Below, one piece after another: positions 1-7,657 of a stretch of 36,870 nt of DNA (within the stretch, counting starts at the first letter, position 1; every line of letters starts with the position of its first letter). The position numbers and the translations under genes were made by a program. Source of the stretch: Betaproteobacteria bacterium RIFCSPLOWO2_02_FULL_63_19 (GTDB lineage Bacteria; Pseudomonadota; Gammaproteobacteria; Burkholderiales; SG8-39); the NCBI GenBank assembly GCA_001770415.1, contig MEQX01000066.1:1-36870 (forward strand), read 5' to 3'. Below the pieces are notes generated by a model. The model saw only the letters and a list, made by a program, of their open reading frames with translations, made no database searches and was not told where the DNA came from.

Positions 1-1
1 C

Positions 2-271
2 GGCTTTGCGGCCGGCACGCGAGCACCGAGGAACCGTCACCAACTGGCGCAGTTCATGGCCTCGCCGCGCGTGCATCTGATGAAGCCCGACGAAAAGACA
101 GCGCACCTCTACGCCGAGGTGTTCGGGGACTTGCGAAGGCGGGGCACACCGATTCCCACCAACGATCTGTGGATCGCCGCGCTGGCGCGACAGCACCGCT
201 TGCCATTATTGAGTTTTGATACGCACTTCCGCACCGTGCAGGGGCTGGAACTGGCAACGCCAGCACCCTGA
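2..271 (+). CDS. VapC-type PIN-domain toxin, 3' part only
   Basis: The reading frame is open from the window edge to a TGA at 269-271, so the N-terminus lies outside the window. The visible C-terminal part has the PIN-domain layout: a 'TNDLWIAALA' stretch carrying one acidic metal ligand, then 'LLSFDTHF' carrying another. Proteins of this kind are Mg-dependent ribonucleases that act as toxins of VapBC toxin-antitoxin pairs. The antitoxin gene is normally just upstream and cannot be seen here. The protein ends soon after the last conserved motif, as is normal for VapC, so the 3' end looks intact. The toxin role is inferred from the family; the fragment alone cannot show activity. Confidence 0.75.
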   Translation, partial: GFAAGTRAPRNRHQLAQFMASPRVHLMKPDEKTAHLYAEVFGDLRRRGTPIPTNDLWIAALARQHRLPLLSFDTHFRTVQGLELATPAP

Positions 272-417
272 GGGAGCCTGAACGGATTGCCGTTCATGGC
301 TGCCGGGCCCGGGTGCCGGAACAGACGCGCGCGGGTTCTGCGACGCGTGTCCCCACGCGTGTCGCGACGATGGTCTGCTCCCCCGACGAGCGGGCGAGCG
401 CTTTAGATGATACTGCA

Positions 418-1602
418 ATGAAGCGAAGCACGGATCGAATACTCACGACGCATGCTGGCAGTCTGCCGCGTCCGGACGATCTCCTGGAAATGATCTACGC
501 ACGATCGGAAGGAACCCCGCTTGATGGAAGCTCCGGCGAAAAGCTGCGTCACGCGGTGGCAGACGTCGTTCGCGAGCAGGCGCGCACGGGTATCGACGTC
601 GTCAGCGACGGCGAATTTGGAAAGGCGGGATTTATCGGGTACGTGAATGCCCGCCTCGGCGGCTTCGAGCCGGACCCCGGCCGGCAGCGCGGAAATCCCT
701 GGCTGGGTTCGCGCGAACAGCTATCCTTTCCCGAGTACTATCAGCAGGGCACGAACACCAGCACTGGCGCTCTGTCCCAATTTCGGTTGAGGTCGAACGC
801 CCTGAAATGTACCGGCCGGATCACCTACAAAGGTCATCGGCAGCTCAAAGACGACATTGAAAATCTGACGGTCGCACTCGGGGGCGTCTCGGTTGCCGAA
901 GCGTTCATGCCCTCGACTTCGCCGACCAACGTTCGGAGCTGGAATACGAATGAATATTATCGAACGGAGGACGAATACACACTCGCCATCGCGGATGCGA
1001 TGCACGAGGAGTACAAGACGATTGTCGATGCCGGTCTCATCGTGCAGATCGACGACCCGCAGCTATTGACGGAATATCTCAGGAAGCCACAGCTTAGCCT
1101 CGCCGAATGGCGCAAGTGGGCGCATAAACAGATCGAAATCCTCAACCATGCGCTTCGCGGTGTTCCGCAGGAGCAAGTTCGCTACCACACCTGCTACGGC
1201 ATCGACGTGGGCCCGCGCATCCACGACCTGGAGCTGAAGGACATTGTCGATCTCCTGCTCAAGGTCAACGCCGGCGCCTATTCGATCGAGGGGGCAAACG
1301 TGCGCCACGAGCACGAATGGAAAGTATGGAAGGATGTGAAACTGCCCGACGACAAGCTGCTGATCCCGGGCGTGGTCACCCAGTCAAGCGTTCTGGTCGA
1401 ACATCCCGAAGTCGTCGCCGACCGGATCAGGCGTTATGCGAGCGTGGTCGGCCGCGAGCGCGTCATCGCAGGAACGGACTGCGGTTTTGGCACGATTGCG
1501 GGGCTGCCGACCGTTCACCTGAGCATCCTCTCGCACAAGCTGCAGTCGCTCGTGCAAGGGGCGCATATCGCCAGTCAGGAACTATGGCGCAATTCCGGCT
1601 AG
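418..1602 (+). CDS. Stand-alone MetE C-terminal-type methyltransferase (cobalamin-independent methionine synthase fold)
   Basis: The 394-aa protein matches the catalytic C-terminal half of cobalamin-independent methionine synthase. It begins 'RILTTHAGSLPRP', like family members that lack the N-terminal half. The zinc ligand set is present in the expected order: H257 and C259 in 'YHTCYG', E291 in 'SIEGAN' and C355 in 'GTDCGF'. A Zn-activated thiol acceptor is therefore likely. Such short versions do not necessarily use methyltetrahydrofolate and homocysteine; several take other methyl donors or thiols. The frame is open to 313, but ATG 418 is preferred because the homology starts there. No strong Shine-Dalgarno sequence is visible. 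Neighbours give no hint of the substrate. Confidence 0.85.
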   Translation: MKRSTDRILTTHAGSLPRPDDLLEMIYARSEGTPLDGSSGEKLRHAVADVVREQARTGIDVVSDGEFGKAGFIGYVNARLGGFEPDPGRQRGNPWLGSREQLSFPEYYQQGTNTSTGALSQFRLRSNALKCTGRITYKGHRQLKDDIENLTVALGGVSVAEAFMPSTSPTNVRSWNTNEYYRTEDEYTLAIADAMHEEYKTIVDAGLIVQIDDPQLLTEYLRKPQLSLAEWRKWAHKQIEILNHALRGVPQEQVRYHTCYGIDVGPRIHDLELKDIVDLLLKVNAGAYSIEGANVRHEHEWKVWKDVKLPDDKLLIPGVVTQSSVLVEHPEVVADRIRRYASVVGRERVIAGTDCGFGTIAGLPTVHLSILSHKLQSLVQGAHIASQELWRNSG

Positions 1603-1899
1603 AAGCTCATCGCCACGTCCCGTTCGTTCGCCCGTAAGCGGGGGACAAAGCGAATTTCCTGAGAGTCCGGGTTCAGGGGTTGATCTATTTCGCGCTGATC
1701 GGCAGCATCGAACTGACACCCGTCTACCGTACGCACTGGGGACGCTGGTTACAGCAGAAGCTTCACAGGAAAGACACGTAGTCTCGGGCGGCAATCGCGC
1801 CTTTACGGATTCTGACCCCATTCTTGTACAGTTCTGGTTGGAGGCGGTGCAGGGCGCGGGAAAGGAATTGTCGGGAGCGTAAGACATCAGGGGGGGCGC
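1603..1899. other. Intergenic region with a possible coding remnant
   Basis: About 300 bases without a convincing gene. A short open frame at 1638-1782 (plus strand) encodes 47 residues, including 'LIYFALIGSIEL' followed by a basic tail. It looks like the C-terminal end of a small membrane protein but has no credible start codon. The tracts around 1641-1660 and 1810-1830 resemble repeat-like sequence often seen near REP or transposase remnants in proteobacteria. That resemblance is from memory and uncertain. A purine-rich ribosome-binding site for the next gene lies around 1886-1897. Confidence 0.35.
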
Positions 1900-2700
1900 A
1901 TGCGCGGATTATTTGCAGCGTGGCTGATGACCGAGAGGCTGATCAGAGTACATGTCCGCGGCGGCACGACGACCGCGGGCGGGCCCGATCCTGCACGCTC
2001 GGAGCTTGCACCTGCGGGTATACTCCGCGCCGGAATGAACCTCAGCAACGCGTTGTTCACGATCAAGGACGCGGCGACCGGCGAGCTGCGTGGCGTCAGC
2101 GTGGATTTGATGCGAGAACTCGCGGCACGCCTCGGGGTGTTGCTGGAGTTCTCCGTCTATGCGACGCCGGGCGAGGTCGCGGACGCGGTGGATAGCGGGA
2201 AATGGGACGTCGCGATTCTCGCCATCGAACCGGCGCGAGCGCAGAAAATCGCGTTTTCACCGGCAATGACCGAAATCGAGGCGACGTATCTGGTACGCGA
2301 GGATTCGGATCTTCACTCTATCGAGCAGGTCGACATGCCCGGAATACGTGTCTGCGCATCGGAAAAGGCCGGCTACGAGCTTTACCTCACACGGACGCTG
2401 CGCAACGCGGAACTGATCCGGACGAAGGGCCTGCAGGCGGCGTTCGATCTCTTCAATGAGCGGAGGGCGGACGCGGCGGCGGGATTGAGACCGGCGCTGC
2501 TTGAATCAATGGGCAGGGTGCCCCATGCGCGTCTGCTCGAAGGCACGTTCATGACGGTGAACCACGGCATCGGTACTCCGCGGGAACGGCGTGCGGCGGC
2601 GGAGTATGTAAAGGCGTTCGTCGAAGAAATGATTGCATCCGGCTTCGTGGCCCGGTCGATCGAGCGGCATGGTGTGCAGGGGCTTACGGCCGTGAAATAG
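1900..2700 (+). CDS. Family 3 extracellular solute-binding protein-like
   Basis: The 266-aa protein has the bacterial SBP family 3 (amino-acid-binding) pattern. An early 'GILRAGMN' strand is followed by 'GVSVDLMRELAARLG', 'GKWDVAILAIEPARAQKIAFS' and a late 'YVKAFVEEMIASGFVARSI' helix. These proteins normally capture polar solutes in the periplasm for an ABC permease. Here no permease or ATPase gene is nearby, and the first 50 residues show no convincing signal peptide: the stretch is arginine-rich and has no long hydrophobic core. ATG 1900 has a G-rich ribosome-binding site just upstream, but internal ATGs such as 1927 are possible. It may be an orphan binding protein or one repurposed for sensing. 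Confidence 0.75.
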   Translation: MRGLFAAWLMTERLIRVHVRGGTTTAGGPDPARSELAPAGILRAGMNLSNALFTIKDAATGELRGVSVDLMRELAARLGVLLEFSVYATPGEVADAVDSGKWDVAILAIEPARAQKIAFSPAMTEIEATYLVREDSDLHSIEQVDMPGIRVCASEKAGYELYLTRTLRNAELIRTKGLQAAFDLFNERRADAAAGLRPALLESMGRVPHARLLEGTFMTVNHGIGTPRERRAAAEYVKAFVEEMIASGFVARSIERHGVQGLTAVK

Positions 2701-2868
2701 CGCCCAAGCGGCATTCGAAGGCATGTTTTCGGCCATGTTCGTCGACGGCGCGCGGGCGAAGTCTGGGCGTTCCGGTGTAGCGTGCAGCACGAGCGGCGAA
2801 CGCGAGGACCGGGACGGTCTTTACCCGTTCCTTTTGGCAGCCGCGCGATCAGCAGGGAGAATGGGGCC

Positions 2869-3336
2869 ATGCCAGGCATCGGCGTTGAGGAGGCAGCAGA
2901 GCTTTTGCGGCGCAATTTTGCCCCCTGGGTTCAGGAGCTGCATCTGCAGGTGCGTGCGACCAGCGGGGACTCCGCGACGCTCGTCATGCCCTTCGATGAA
3001 AAGCTGCATCGCGCGGGCGGGATCGTCTCGGGTCAGGCCCTGATGGCCCTGGGCGATACGGCGATGGTCATTGCGCTGTGCTCGGCATTCGGGGAATATC
3101 GCCCGGTGTTCACGGTCGACATTACAACGACCTTCATGCGGCCTGCCACCAATACCGCTATCGTCGCCGAGGCAACGGTGCTGCGCCTTGGGCGCAGCAT
3201 GGGCTTTGCCGAGGTGCGGATGCTGACGGACGCCCCAGATCGGCAATTGGTGGCGAACGTGACCGGCAGCTACAGCATTCCCCCCGCGCCCGACCTGAAA
3301 CAGCGTGAAAACGGCTCTATCGGGAGACCCACATGA
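2869..3336 (+). CDS. PaaI-family hotdog thioesterase
   Basis: A 155-aa hotdog-fold protein. The central helix motif 'GGIVSGQALMALGDTAM' (about residues 50-66), with H47 before it and D63 within it, is the PaaI/YbgC-type active-site segment. The strand 'TVDITTTFMRPA' follows as usual. Family members hydrolyse acyl- or aryl-CoA thioesters in the cytoplasm. The frame is open from 2782, but ATG 2869 gives a normal-length protein with a 'GGGAGAATGGGG' ribosome-binding region upstream. Its stop codon overlaps the start of the next gene (ATGA at 3333-3336), indicating translational coupling. The acyl-CoA substrate cannot be read from the sequence. Confidence 0.85.
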   Translation: MPGIGVEEAAELLRRNFAPWVQELHLQVRATSGDSATLVMPFDEKLHRAGGIVSGQALMALGDTAMVIALCSAFGEYRPVFTVDITTTFMRPATNTAIVAEATVLRLGRSMGFAEVRMLTDAPDRQLVANVTGSYSIPPAPDLKQRENGSIGRPT

Positions 3337-3830
3337 GACATCAGTTCCTGAAAGGACTGTTCGCCGCCGCGGTCGCCGTTTCGGCGATGGCAATCGCGCG
3401 CGCGGAGTCCAGTTCATACGAACTTCTTTCCCATGTCGTACTGAACCTGCCCTCGGAGGTCGGCAGCGAAACACCATGGAGCAGGACGATCACGACGAGT
3501 TCCGAGTGGAACGCGTTCTACGGCGAGCTGCTGCAGCGCGGTACGACAGTCCCTGCCGAACCTGTTACGGCGCCGGCCATCGATTTCGACACCTATCAGC
3601 TGGTGGCAGGAGGACTGGGCATGCAGACAAGCGGCGGCTACAGCGTGGTCGTGCGGAAGGTGAGCGAACTTTCCGAGTCGCTGCTGATCGACGTTCTCTT
3701 TGTCAGGCCCGCAGCGAACTGCGTGGTCGCAACGCTGATCACGTATCCTTCGGTCGCGATCCTGGTCAAGAAGACGAACAAGCCGCTGCGGTTTTCGCTT
3801 TCGAACCTGACGCGCGACTGCTCATCATGA
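3333..3830 (+). CDS. Secreted PrcB_C-like domain protein
   Basis: A 165-aa protein with a clear Sec signal peptide: a basic 'MRHQFLKG' start, a hydrophobic core of about residues 9-21, and 'AIARAES' as the likely cleavage region. The mature part contains 'TSSEWNAFY', 'DFDTYQLVAGGLGMQTSGGYSVVV' and a late 'VATLITYPSVAILVKK'. This layout resembles the PrcB_C domain found in exported proteins of unknown biochemical role. Two cysteines (in 'AANCVV' and at 'RDCSS') could form a disulfide. The start overlaps the thioesterase stop by four bases, so the two are co-translated. Function is unknown; the domain name is my best match from memory. Confidence 0.7.
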   Translation: MRHQFLKGLFAAAVAVSAMAIARAESSSYELLSHVVLNLPSEVGSETPWSRTITTSSEWNAFYGELLQRGTTVPAEPVTAPAIDFDTYQLVAGGLGMQTSGGYSVVVRKVSELSESLLIDVLFVRPAANCVVATLITYPSVAILVKKTNKPLRFSLSNLTRDCSS

Positions 3831-3998
3831 GGGCTTTCAACGTCGCGCCTTGCATGGCACTCGAAATCGCGGTTTCGCGGCGACGCGCGAGCAATACCCG
3901 AATTCGGCGTCCGGCGTGCGGCACGTGAGGCTCGATCTCGGCGTGTCGACCGAACGATGACGATCCGATCTGCACCGGACTGAGTGACGTTTGAACCG

Positions 3999-5414
3999 AT
4001 GCCTTCGACAGCCACAATCGAACTGGTTGACGGCGTAACAATCGTCGTCCCGGACACGCTGGATCTGATCACGCCCTACATCCTGCTGGAGCAGCGGGAC
4101 TGGTTCGAAGATGAAATCCAGTTCGTCCGCCGCATGCTGAAAACGGGGCAGAAAGCCATAGACATCGGTGCCAACTACGGCGTCTACACGTTATCGATGG
4201 CAAAGGCAGTGGGTCCGACCGGGCGAATCTGGGCCTTCGAGCCGGCATCCGACACTGCGCGCCTGCTTGACGCGGCGATTGCGGCCAACGGCTTTTCGCA
4301 GATCGCACTCGATCGAAGCGCTCTTTCCAGCGCAAGCGGCACCGCCCGATTGTCGTTGAACCCGAATTCGGAATTGAATGCGCTGATGCGCGACGCGCGT
4401 TCCGCAAGCGCCAGCGAGACCGTGCCGCTTGTGACGCTGGACGAATGCCTGACACGCTATGGTTGGCGGGATATCGATCTGGTGAAAGTGGACGCGGAAG
4501 GGGAGGAGAGCAACATCATCAAAGGAGGCGAAAAGTTCCTCGCGGAGCTTTCACCGCTGGTTCAGTACGAGATAAAGGTGGGCCACGGCCTGCACATGGA
4601 GCTGGCGCAGGAATTCGCCGCACGCGGCTACGAGTCCTACCGGCTGGTGCCTGGACTCGGTTTCCTGGTTCCCTTCGATCACGACGCAAAGCCGGACGAG
4701 TACCTGCTGAACCTGTTCTGCTGCAAACGGGACCGGGCCGAACAGCTTGCTGCGCAGGGGCTCCTGGCGGACGCTCAGGGCCGCCGCCCGGCCCACCGGA
4801 CAGAAGCAAGCGCCTCGGGAGAACTGCTGAAGGGCGGTGCCTACGGCTGGCGTCACACCATTGCCAAGCTGCCCTACGGCATGCGTCTCGCCGCGCTTTG
4901 GGAAAAGACGATGGCAGCCGGCGCCCACGGCGAGGTGGATCAGGCGCTGTCCCTTTACGCGGTGAGCCGGGATGCGTCACTTCCTCCGGCCGAACGCTTC
5001 GCTGCGCTGGAGGCCAGTTTCGGCCTTCTGAAGTCACTCTGTGAGCGGCAACCTTCGCATCTGCGTCTGGCCAGCTTGGCGCGGGTGGCGCGCGATTATG
5101 GTGAACGCTCGCTCGCGGTGGATGCGTTGGACCAACTGAGCGACGCGATCTCTCAAAGCAACCGGGTGGACTTGAATGAACCGTTTCTCGCGCCGGGGAA
5201 GCGGTTCGACACCCTCGTTCCAGGCGACGCACCGGGAAACTGGGTTCTCGCAGGCGTTCTGGAGGAACTCGAACGGCTGGCAGCGTATTCGTCCTTTTAC
5301 ACCGGGGTTTCGGCGCGGCCCCGGCTCGAGGCCATCCGCGCGCTGGGGTTTGCAAGCGCGGAAATGCAGCGCCGTCTTAGCTTGCTGCAGAAGCGTTTTC
5401 GCTTGTCCGCGTAA
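3999..5414 (+). CDS. FkbM-family SAM methyltransferase with long C-terminal extension
   Basis: 471 aa from ATG 3999; a GTG at 3984 is an alternative start. Residues 1-230 form an FkbM-type Rossmann methyltransferase: SAM motif 'AIDIGANYGVYTLS' at about 53-66, 'AFEPASD' following it, and the family hallmark 'LVKVDAEGEE' with D165. FkbM-family enzymes typically O-methylate sugars or secondary metabolites. The remaining 240 residues are helical and leucine/alanine-rich without a domain I recognise; roughly half of the protein is therefore unexplained. The region may dock to a glycan-building partner. The next gene is a second methyltransferase. Confidence 0.85.
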   Translation: MPSTATIELVDGVTIVVPDTLDLITPYILLEQRDWFEDEIQFVRRMLKTGQKAIDIGANYGVYTLSMAKAVGPTGRIWAFEPASDTARLLDAAIAANGFSQIALDRSALSSASGTARLSLNPNSELNALMRDARSASASETVPLVTLDECLTRYGWRDIDLVKVDAEGEESNIIKGGEKFLAELSPLVQYEIKVGHGLHMELAQEFAARGYESYRLVPGLGFLVPFDHDAKPDEYLLNLFCCKRDRAEQLAAQGLLADAQGRRPAHRTEASASGELLKGGAYGWRHTIAKLPYGMRLAALWEKTMAAGAHGEVDQALSLYAVSRDASLPPAERFAALEASFGLLKSLCERQPSHLRLASLARVARDYGERSLAVDALDQLSDAISQSNRVDLNEPFLAPGKRFDTLVPGDAPGNWVLAGVLEELERLAAYSSFYTGVSARPRLEAIRALGFASAEMQRRLSLLQKRFRLSA

Positions 5415-5494
5415 GTGCAGGCAGCTAAGCTGGAGCCGGTGCATGCGCCGCGGGAGCGCGGCACGCCGATGCGTCAGACGCAGCAAGCCACACG

Positions 5495-6226
5495 ATGTCC
5501 ACGCCGCTGAACCAGAAATCGACCGTCGACGAGATACGCGAACGCTTCGACAGCGACGTCGAGCGATTTTCGCAGCTCGAAACCGGCCAGGCCGCGACCA
5601 TCGATGCTCCCCTCGCAATGGAGCTGATCGCGGAAGCCGCCGTCGCGGTGACTTCACCCATTGCGCGCGTGCTCGACATCGGCTGCGGCGCCGGCAACAA
5701 CTCGATCAAATTGCGCCAGGTACTTGGCGCGGATTTCGCTGCCGATCTGCTGGATCTCAGCCAGCCGATGCTGAACCGCGCGCTCGAGCGGTTTTCTGCC
5801 GTCAACAAAGGCCGCATCACGGCCATCCGCGGCGACTTCCGCGGGGTCGATCTCCGGCCGCAGACCTACGATGTGATTCTCGCGGCCGCCGTGCTGCATC
5901 ATCTTCGTGACGACGCCGACTGGGTCGCTGCGTTTGAAAAAATCTTCCGTATTCTCAAACCCGGCGGAAGCGTTTGGATCACCGATCTGGTCCGTCACGA
6001 GCATGAATCCGTGCAAAGTTTCATGTGGCGGCGTTACGGACAGTATCTGACCGCGCTCGACGGAGACGAATACCGCCGCAAAGTGTTCGCGTACATCGAC
6101 AAGGAGGACTCGCCGCGGCCGGTGACCTTTCAGCTCGAACTGCTGCGCAGCGTCGGCTTCACGCGCGTCGATCTTCTGCACAAGAATTCCTGTTTCGCTG
6201 CCTTCGGCGCGGTCAAGGGCGGCTGA
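5495..6226 (+). CDS. Class I SAM-dependent methyltransferase
   Basis: A 243-aa methyltransferase. SAM-binding motif I 'VLDIGCGAGNNS' lies at residues 59-70. The acidic 'LLDLSQPML' follows, then 'YDVILAAAVLHHL' and 'RILKPGGSVWITDL', the usual motifs II and III. A stretch near the C-terminus, 'TFQLELLRSVGFTRVDLLHK', is the common 'L..aGF..v' ending, so the protein looks complete. The N-terminal helix 'DEIRERFDSDVERFSQLE' is typical of small-molecule methyltransferases. The acceptor is not identifiable. It follows the FkbM gene by 80 bases on the same strand; they may be co-transcribed. Confidence 0.85.
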   Translation: MSTPLNQKSTVDEIRERFDSDVERFSQLETGQAATIDAPLAMELIAEAAVAVTSPIARVLDIGCGAGNNSIKLRQVLGADFAADLLDLSQPMLNRALERFSAVNKGRITAIRGDFRGVDLRPQTYDVILAAAVLHHLRDDADWVAAFEKIFRILKPGGSVWITDLVRHEHESVQSFMWRRYGQYLTALDGDEYRRKVFAYIDKEDSPRPVTFQLELLRSVGFTRVDLLHKNSCFAAFGAVKGG

Positions 6227-6259
6227 CAGCGCAGCCCGGACGGTCCGCGATCGCCCGGT

Positions 6260-7003
6260 TCAGTTGAGCGTTGCTGCGATACGCCGGATTTCGTCGGGCG
6301 TGTGCTCCCCGGCGAGCGCCGTCCCCGGCATCAGGTGTCTGCCCACGGCGAGCCCGCCGACCAGCACAGGCTCGTAGCCGATGTCGCGTATCAGGCGTGA
6401 GGCCGTCGCGACGGCTTCGGCGTCGTCGCTGGCGATCGGCATGCCGATGCGTCCCGGCTGTTCGTGCGCGGTTCCCATGCTCGAATAGCCTATCGCGTTG
6501 AACGCGCGCACCAGGCGCGTACCCGGCAGCAATTCCGCCGAGGCGAGTCCGACACCTTTCTGCCTTGCCCAGGCCGCGATTTCGCCGTCGCGCGAAATGA
6601 ACGGGTTGCACGTGTCGATTACGACCTTGCCGCGGATCAATGCGCCCAGCTCCCTTCCTACCGCGCGCAGTGCGCGGTACGGAACCGAAACCATCACCAC
6701 GTCGCCGAATGCAGCGGCTTCCCGCGCTGATCCCGCGCGCGCGTTGCGTCCGAGTCTGGCCGCCAGCGCCCTGTCGTGCTCGATGTCGAGCGATGAAAAC
6801 ATGACCTGATGGCCGGCCTTTACCCAGACTTCGCCGAGCGTGCCGCCGACCCTGCCCGAACCGACAATGCCGATTTTCATCCTGGCGCCGGGGGAACGGG
6901 CGGCGCGAGCCGCGAGGGGCAGACCCCCAAGCGCCGCGCAGACGGCGCCTAAAGCGGCAGCTTCCAGGAAGCGGCGGCGGTCCTTACGCGGGAGGCTGTT
7001 CAC
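6260..7003 (-). CDS. Tat-exported NADP-dependent oxidoreductase (F420 oxidoreductase-like Rossmann protein)
   Basis: A 247-aa protein. The N-terminus 'RKDRRRFLEAAALGA' followed by a hydrophobic stretch and 'LAARAA' is a twin-arginine signal peptide. Residues 43 onward form an NADP-binding fold of the F420-dependent NADP reductase type: 'KIGIVGSGRVGGTLG' (GxGxxG at 48-53), then 'DVVMVSVPYRALRAV', 'VVIDTCNPF' and 'RAFNAIGY'. Start choice: GTG at 7001-7003 has a GGAGA ribosome-binding site eight or so bases upstream. A downstream Met at residue 42 would give a purely cytosolic protein but has a poor ribosome-binding site. Export of a dinucleotide-binding protein is unusual. Homologues are sometimes annotated as NADPH-dependent F420 reductases or NAD(P)-binding proteins; the substrate is unknown. 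Confidence 0.8.
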   Translation of the reverse strand: MNSLPRKDRRRFLEAAALGAVCAALGGLPLAARAARSPGARMKIGIVGSGRVGGTLGEVWVKAGHQVMFSSLDIEHDRALAARLGRNARAGSAREAAAFGDVVMVSVPYRALRAVGRELGALIRGKVVIDTCNPFISRDGEIAAWARQKGVGLASAELLPGTRLVRAFNAIGYSSMGTAHEQPGRIGMPIASDDAEAVATASRLIRDIGYEPVLVGGLAVGRHLMPGTALAGEHTPDEIRRIAATLN

Positions 7004-7340
7004 GACGTGTCTCCAGGGAATTTGGCATGAGAAACATTGTGGATCATCTGGCGGGCGGCCGCACGGGATGGCTTACCCGGACGCCGGGCGCATATCCTCG
7101 GTCTCGGACGCGTTCGAGGTCTCCGCCCGCGCATCCAGCCCGAGGCGGCCGCATGGCGGGCGACGAGCCATTCGATTCACAACATCGGCGAGCCGGTGCA
7201 TCATGGATAACGTAACGCAGTTGGCACCGGTCGCGGGACGCATCGGGGTATGCTGTTGATTGACAGCGGTCATGCACCAAGGCTAGTGACCGGCGTCTGG
7301 CCGGGCGCGATCGCTCTCCATCGAGGAGGATATTAGCGAC
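7004..7340. other. Divergent intergenic region, no gene seen
   Basis: It lies between the minus-strand oxidoreductase and the plus-strand DUF3012 gene, so it should hold both promoters. A TTGACA match at 7260-7265 could be a -35 box for the lipoprotein gene, but the expected -10 position holds only a weak 'TAGTGA'-like sequence. Short open frames here (for example 7203-7259) have no coding signs. Confidence 0.3.
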
Positions 7341-7520
7341 ATGAAAAGAACAATTCGCCTGACCGTGTTCGCGCTGACCGTGCTTCCGGCGCTGTGGCTT
7401 GGCGGCTGTGCGCCGGAAGTAGGCAGTGATCGCTGGTGTGCCAATTTGAAGGAAAAGCCGAAAGGGGACTGGAGCTTCAACGAGGCGGCCGATTATGCGA
7501 AGCACTGCATCATCAAGTAA
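7341..7520 (+). CDS. DUF3012-family small lipoprotein
   Basis: A 59-aa protein. It starts 'MKRTIRLTVFALTV' and has a lipobox 'WLGGC' ending at the cysteine that would be lipidated. The mature peptide 'CAPEVGSDRWC...KPKGDW...EAADYAKHC' matches the DUF3012 family of tiny proteobacterial lipoproteins, with its three characteristic cysteines. 'GAGGAGGA' at 7323-7330 lies a little farther upstream than usual but is a plausible ribosome-binding site. The protein is probably anchored in the outer or inner membrane on the periplasmic side. Family function is unknown. The gene is easily missed because of its size, but family match and signal peptide make it convincing. Confidence 0.9.
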   Translation: MKRTIRLTVFALTVLPALWLGGCAPEVGSDRWCANLKEKPKGDWSFNEAADYAKHCIIK

Positions 7521-7657
7521 GGCGTTCGGAACGCGGCGCGGCCGGCCCCGGGCGCCAAACCGGCGCGGAGACGCGCAAGCGTGCGCCGGTGAACTCGGAC
7601 GCCGGGTTCCGGCATACATCGGCCTCGCCGGTGCGCCGCTGAATTGATGGACAGGTG

